Shown here in pieces: positions 6,896-9,057 of a stretch of DNA of 9,057 nucleotides. Numbering within the stretch: position 1 is the stretch's first letter; each line of letters starts with the position of its first letter. This DNA comes from JAVZLQ01 sp049700035 (lineage in GTDB: Archaea > Thermoproteota > Bathyarchaeia > Bathyarchaeales > Bathycorpusculaceae): assembly GCA_049700035.1 (NCBI GenBank), contig JBNAWC010000049.1, forward strand, positions 1 to 9,057, read 5' to 3'. The position numbers and the translations under genes were made by a program. Below the pieces are notes generated by a model. The model had not been told where the DNA came from and searched no databases. It was given only the letters and a program-made list of their open reading frames with translations.

Positions 6896-8894
6896 TTGTG
6901 GCTCTCCTCTCTCTGAATGTGCTCATGTAGAATATGAATTTTCTCAATTTATGGTTGTTGAGTATCCAATTCGCCGTCGTGTCAACTATGCATTTGAATT
7001 GGCTGTAATTCCACTTTGCAACTTTATCTGCAACAAAAAGCGGCTTATTATGCCCAAAAGCCTCTGGAATGCTCGAAGGCGCCATAGAAACAAGCACCGC
7101 CATAGTCAAGTTCTGCAGCGGATTAGGAACCGCCCTATCCACGAAAAGGATTACTTCAACTGGCTCTTTTGTTCCATCGCTTAACTCATTCCAAAATTCA
7201 ACAACATTCTCTGGCTCATAGTCATACTCTGGATAAGCCAAGCGGTCAACGAGCAAAACGTTGCTTCGCAGAAGCTTATCCGACTTGGCTTGGCTCAACT
7301 GAACATATGTCTTGAGGAAAGTTTTCTCTAAGCCTATCTTGTTTTTGATTGCTCCTGAAACGTAGCCCTTGCGTCCCTTCTTGTCTGGAACAAGCGTTCT
7401 AAAGGCGGAGTCATACTCTATTAGGCTCCACGGCGGCTTGATTTCGTCTGGGTTAAATATGCTTACTGACTGGAGTATCATGCGGTCAGTGTTCGGCAGC
7501 TTGTCAAACTCTTCCTGTGGAATCGTCTTCCTCAGCAAGCCTTCGTTATGCATTATTGGTATTAGCTGCCTTTTGAAGTCCCTTGCAGCAGTATCCTTAG
7601 TTATGCCTACAAGCAGAATTCGCTTTTTCCAGCATTCCTCCATGAGCATATGCAGAGTGAAGAGCGTTAGGAAGGCGATGTCAAGCGTTGTAAGCCAATG
7701 CTCCTTTCCATCCTTAACAATCTTCATGAGATTTGCGGTTTCAGATTTTTCTGCAAAGAAGAAGCGGTCGCCAAGGCTTGTAACAAGCTTTTTTATACGC
7801 TCCCATGTTGTCGCGTATTTTGGGTTTAAACTGTAAACGGCGTTTTTCTCGCTTAAAATCCCATAATCAACCAGGCTATTTAATGCGCGTTCAACCCTTT
7901 TTGTCCGCTTTTCGTCCCTTATGCTAAATTCAGCCAAAATCTGCTTTTTGGTTAGGGCTACCTCTCTCTCAAGAAGCCCTATTATTGCATGGCGCAAGTA
8001 ATCAGCTCTTGGAGGGGGCAAACCCAAAGCCTCATTGTAAACGTGATGTCTTGCAATCGCCAAATCGTTGATATCTACTGGTTCGCCGTCCACCTTATAG
8101 CCAATTATGCTGCTTTTTGCTTCCCAAAGTTCACGCTTCGAAGTGTCATACAGTAGGCTTGCCCTTTCGATGGATAGGCTTCTATCCAAAAGAATTATGC
8201 GAATATTCCGTTCAGCATCCGTGGCAAACTTGTATGCGAGATAATACTCGGCAAAGGTCATTATCCAATTCGCAATAGTGGCATTACTTATTATCGCCTC
8301 ATCCATCAAAGGCTTGCCTAAGCTAATTTCCTCAGGCTGCCTAGAATCAAAAAATGTCTGGTCAATCTCTGGAACTTCATTAACGTAAACTGGAACAACA
8401 CTTGAAATTCCAGCACCCTCCTCAACAGTCTTCTCGTTAAACCGCACCAATGGTCTGCCATTCTCTTGAAAAATTATTGAACCAGTTGAGGCGTACGCGC
8501 CGCCAAAGAAAATAACAAGGTCAAAAAGCGGTCTAGAATACATCGTGCCATCTATACCAGCAAACTGAACCGCTGAAGAGCCAAAAAACTCCTTAGCCGT
8601 CTTACAAGCTTCGGCAAAATCAAAATCCATCCTTATAAGGTTCAAAAGCAAATCACAGTAAAGATTCTTCAAATAAGAAAAACGCTGCTCATAATCCAAA
8701 ACTTGCCTTTCAGCGCCATTCCTGAGAATGCTGCAAGTACGCTTTATTGCGTCGCTCAAGGGCGAACTCACACGCAACACCCAATCATAAAACAAGCACA
8801 ACAAGTTAAAACATTTACTAGAAAGGTGCTGAGAAACGGTGAACATGGCTCGAGCGGTTAAAACTTCACTTTTCCGCATGATAGCCAGTTTCAT
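6867..8894 (-). CDS. nurA: NurA-domain nuclease with internal winged-helix insertion
   Basis: Predicted NurA-type 5'-3' exonuclease and ssDNA endonuclease working with HerA. NurA-like elements in order: GIDGT with D115 (113-117), E216 (FAEYY), IILLDRSL with D237 (233-240), ILLVGITKD (426-434), KTYVQLSQ (528-535), LRSNVLLVDRLAYP (542-555), and PLFVADKVA (618-626). Between the second and third blocks sit about 185 extra residues, including a likely winged helix at 296-362 (helices near 299-311, 315-324 and 331-347, then a wing ending YSLNP). At 675 aa it is about twice the usual 330-450 aa. The C-terminal Tyr and His of the canonical active site appear as H615 and D623. The ATG at 8894 has no Shine-Dalgarno; the ATG at 8879 (Met6) would suit a leaderless transcript. 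Family assignment rests on these weak motifs plus the overlap with herA. Confidence 0.78.
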   Translation of the reverse strand: MKLAIMRKSEVLTARAMFTVSQHLSSKCFNLLCLFYDWVLRVSSPLSDAIKRTCSILRNGAERQVLDYEQRFSYLKNLYCDLLLNLIRMDFDFAEACKTAKEFFGSSAVQFAGIDGTMYSRPLFDLVIFFGGAYASTGSIIFQENGRPLVRFNEKTVEEGAGISSVVPVYVNEVPEIDQTFFDSRQPEEISLGKPLMDEAIISNATIANWIMTFAEYYLAYKFATDAERNIRIILLDRSLSIERASLLYDTSKRELWEAKSSIIGYKVDGEPVDINDLAIARHHVYNEALGLPPPRADYLRHAIIGLLEREVALTKKQILAEFSIRDEKRTKRVERALNSLVDYGILSEKNAVYSLNPKYATTWERIKKLVTSLGDRFFFAEKSETANLMKIVKDGKEHWLTTLDIAFLTLFTLHMLMEECWKKRILLVGITKDTAARDFKRQLIPIMHNEGLLRKTIPQEEFDKLPNTDRMILQSVSIFNPDEIKPPWSLIEYDSAFRTLVPDKKGRKGYVSGAIKNKIGLEKTFLKTYVQLSQAKSDKLLRSNVLLVDRLAYPEYDYEPENVVEFWNELSDGTKEPVEVILFVDRAVPNPLQNLTMAVLVSMAPSSIPEAFGHNKPLFVADKVAKWNYSQFKCIVDTTANWILNNHKLRKFIFYMSTFRERRATIEAARREQI
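6904..6907 (-). promoter_or_regulatory. Shine-Dalgarno deciding the herA TTG start
   Basis: The minus strand reads AGAGAGGAGAGCC, with GGAG ending eight bases before the TTG at 6893-6895. It lies inside the nurA coding region and supports an overlapping, translationally coupled start in place of a downstream ATG. Confidence 0.6.
7809..8009 (-). other. Winged-helix domain encoded within nurA (residues 296-362)
   Basis: The encoded segment follows the winged-helix order: a helix beginning YLRHAIIGLL, a helix TKKQILAEF, a putative recognition helix KRVERALNSLVDYGIL, and a short wing (SEKNAVYSLNP). The pattern LxxLVDYGIL is typical of MarR/ArsR-like and replication-associated winged helices. This suggests direct DNA contact. 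It is judged from residue pattern only, with no structure prediction run. Confidence 0.6.
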
Positions 8895-8903
8895 TGAATC
8901 TTT

Positions 8904-8912
8904 GTTTTAATT
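8904..8912 (-). promoter_or_regulatory. Weak TATA-like element ahead of nurA
   Basis: The minus strand reads AATTAAAAC, centred about 29 bases upstream of the ATG at 8879 (nurA Met6). That spacing would give a leaderless mRNA and explain the missing Shine-Dalgarno. The match to consensus is poor. No clear oligo-U terminator separates the upstream dehydrogenase from nurA, so read-through transcription is also possible. The rest of 8895-8967 shows nothing recognisable. Confidence 0.25.
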
Positions 8913-8967
8913 GTAACCTACAACTTGGTAGACGAATTTTTCAGATATTTCATTGTGGCTTTATGCA

Positions 8968-9057
8968 CTAATTATGTATTATCACCTTTAGGCTTTCTTT
9001 GTTCTCTAGGGCTGTTTTGAAGGCTTCAGCTGCCTCTTCCAGTCTAAAACGGTGAGT
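8968..9057 (-). CDS. C-terminus of a medium-chain (zinc-type) alcohol/threonine dehydrogenase, partial
   Basis: An open frame enters from the window edge and ends at a TAG at 8968-8970. The 29 visible residues begin THRFRLEEAAEAFKTALE and end SLKVIIHN. This is the terminal helix-strand of the medium-chain dehydrogenase/reductase family, commonly ITHRFPLEEAxEAFE...KVII. Such enzymes oxidise alcohols or polyols with NAD(P). The zinc ligands and cofactor-binding fold lie outside the window, so the substrate cannot be named. It is on the same strand as nurA-herA and ends 73 bases ahead of nurA. Confidence 0.75.
   Translation of the reverse strand, partial: THRFRLEEAAEAFKTALENKESLKVIIHN

Noticed and set aside
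7369..7836. Plus-strand open frame of 155 codons inside nurA
   Set aside because: It is antisense to the nurA core, Ser-rich, with no motif and no ribosome binding site.
1..9057. CRISPR array or insertion sequence
   Set aside because: No regularly spaced direct repeats, no terminal inverted repeats and no transposase were found by eye.

Overview
This window looks like chromosomal DNA from an archaeon. The support is a four-subunit pyruvate:ferredoxin oxidoreductase operon in porG-D-A-B order, a NurA/HerA nuclease-ATPase pair, archaeal-type TATA elements, U-rich 3' ends, and GTG and TTG starts alongside ATG. The style of the proteins (anaerobic, ferredoxin-based 2-oxoacid metabolism, a lone B12-type radical SAM protein, moderate GC) would fit an uncultured lineage such as Bathyarchaeia, but that placement is inference. 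No phylogeny can be done from here.

Layout from left to right. (1) A tRNA-Asn(GUU) on the minus strand, cut a few bases short of its 3' end by the window edge, with its own TATA-like element next to the stop codon of the preceding gene. (2) A minus-strand radical SAM protein with an N-terminal B12-binding-like domain. (3) A 154-bp divergent promoter region. (4) The plus-strand porGDAB operon, tightly packed (ATGA overlap, then gaps of 3 and 14 bases), encoding the complete CoA-dependent pyruvate:ferredoxin oxidoreductase. (5) A 169-bp convergent intergenic region with a U-rich terminator for the operon. (6) A minus-strand nurA-herA pair. nurA comes first in transcription order, and herA starts at TTG inside the end of nurA (29-nt overlap) behind a strong Shine-Dalgarno sequence. 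(7) At the right edge, the last 29 codons of a minus-strand gene that reads as the C-terminus of a zinc-type medium-chain dehydrogenase.

Functionally, the Por enzyme oxidises pyruvate with CoA to acetyl-CoA and CO2 and passes electrons to ferredoxin; the reverse direction would assimilate CO2. The radical SAM protein shares its promoter region, but no metabolic link is shown. NurA and HerA should form one DNA-processing machine, with a HerA hexamer pumping DNA into a NurA dimer. Canonically it acts in double-strand-break end resection with Mre11-Rad50, but no mre11 or rad50 is visible here. The most unusual content is this pair. NurA is about twice the usual length, appears to carry a winged-helix insertion in the middle of the nuclease fold, and seems to have substitutions at two C-terminal active-site positions. 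HerA carries a large charged helical insertion between its Walker A and Walker B motifs. A role as an alternative repair or antiviral machine is a reasonable hypothesis, not a demonstrated one.
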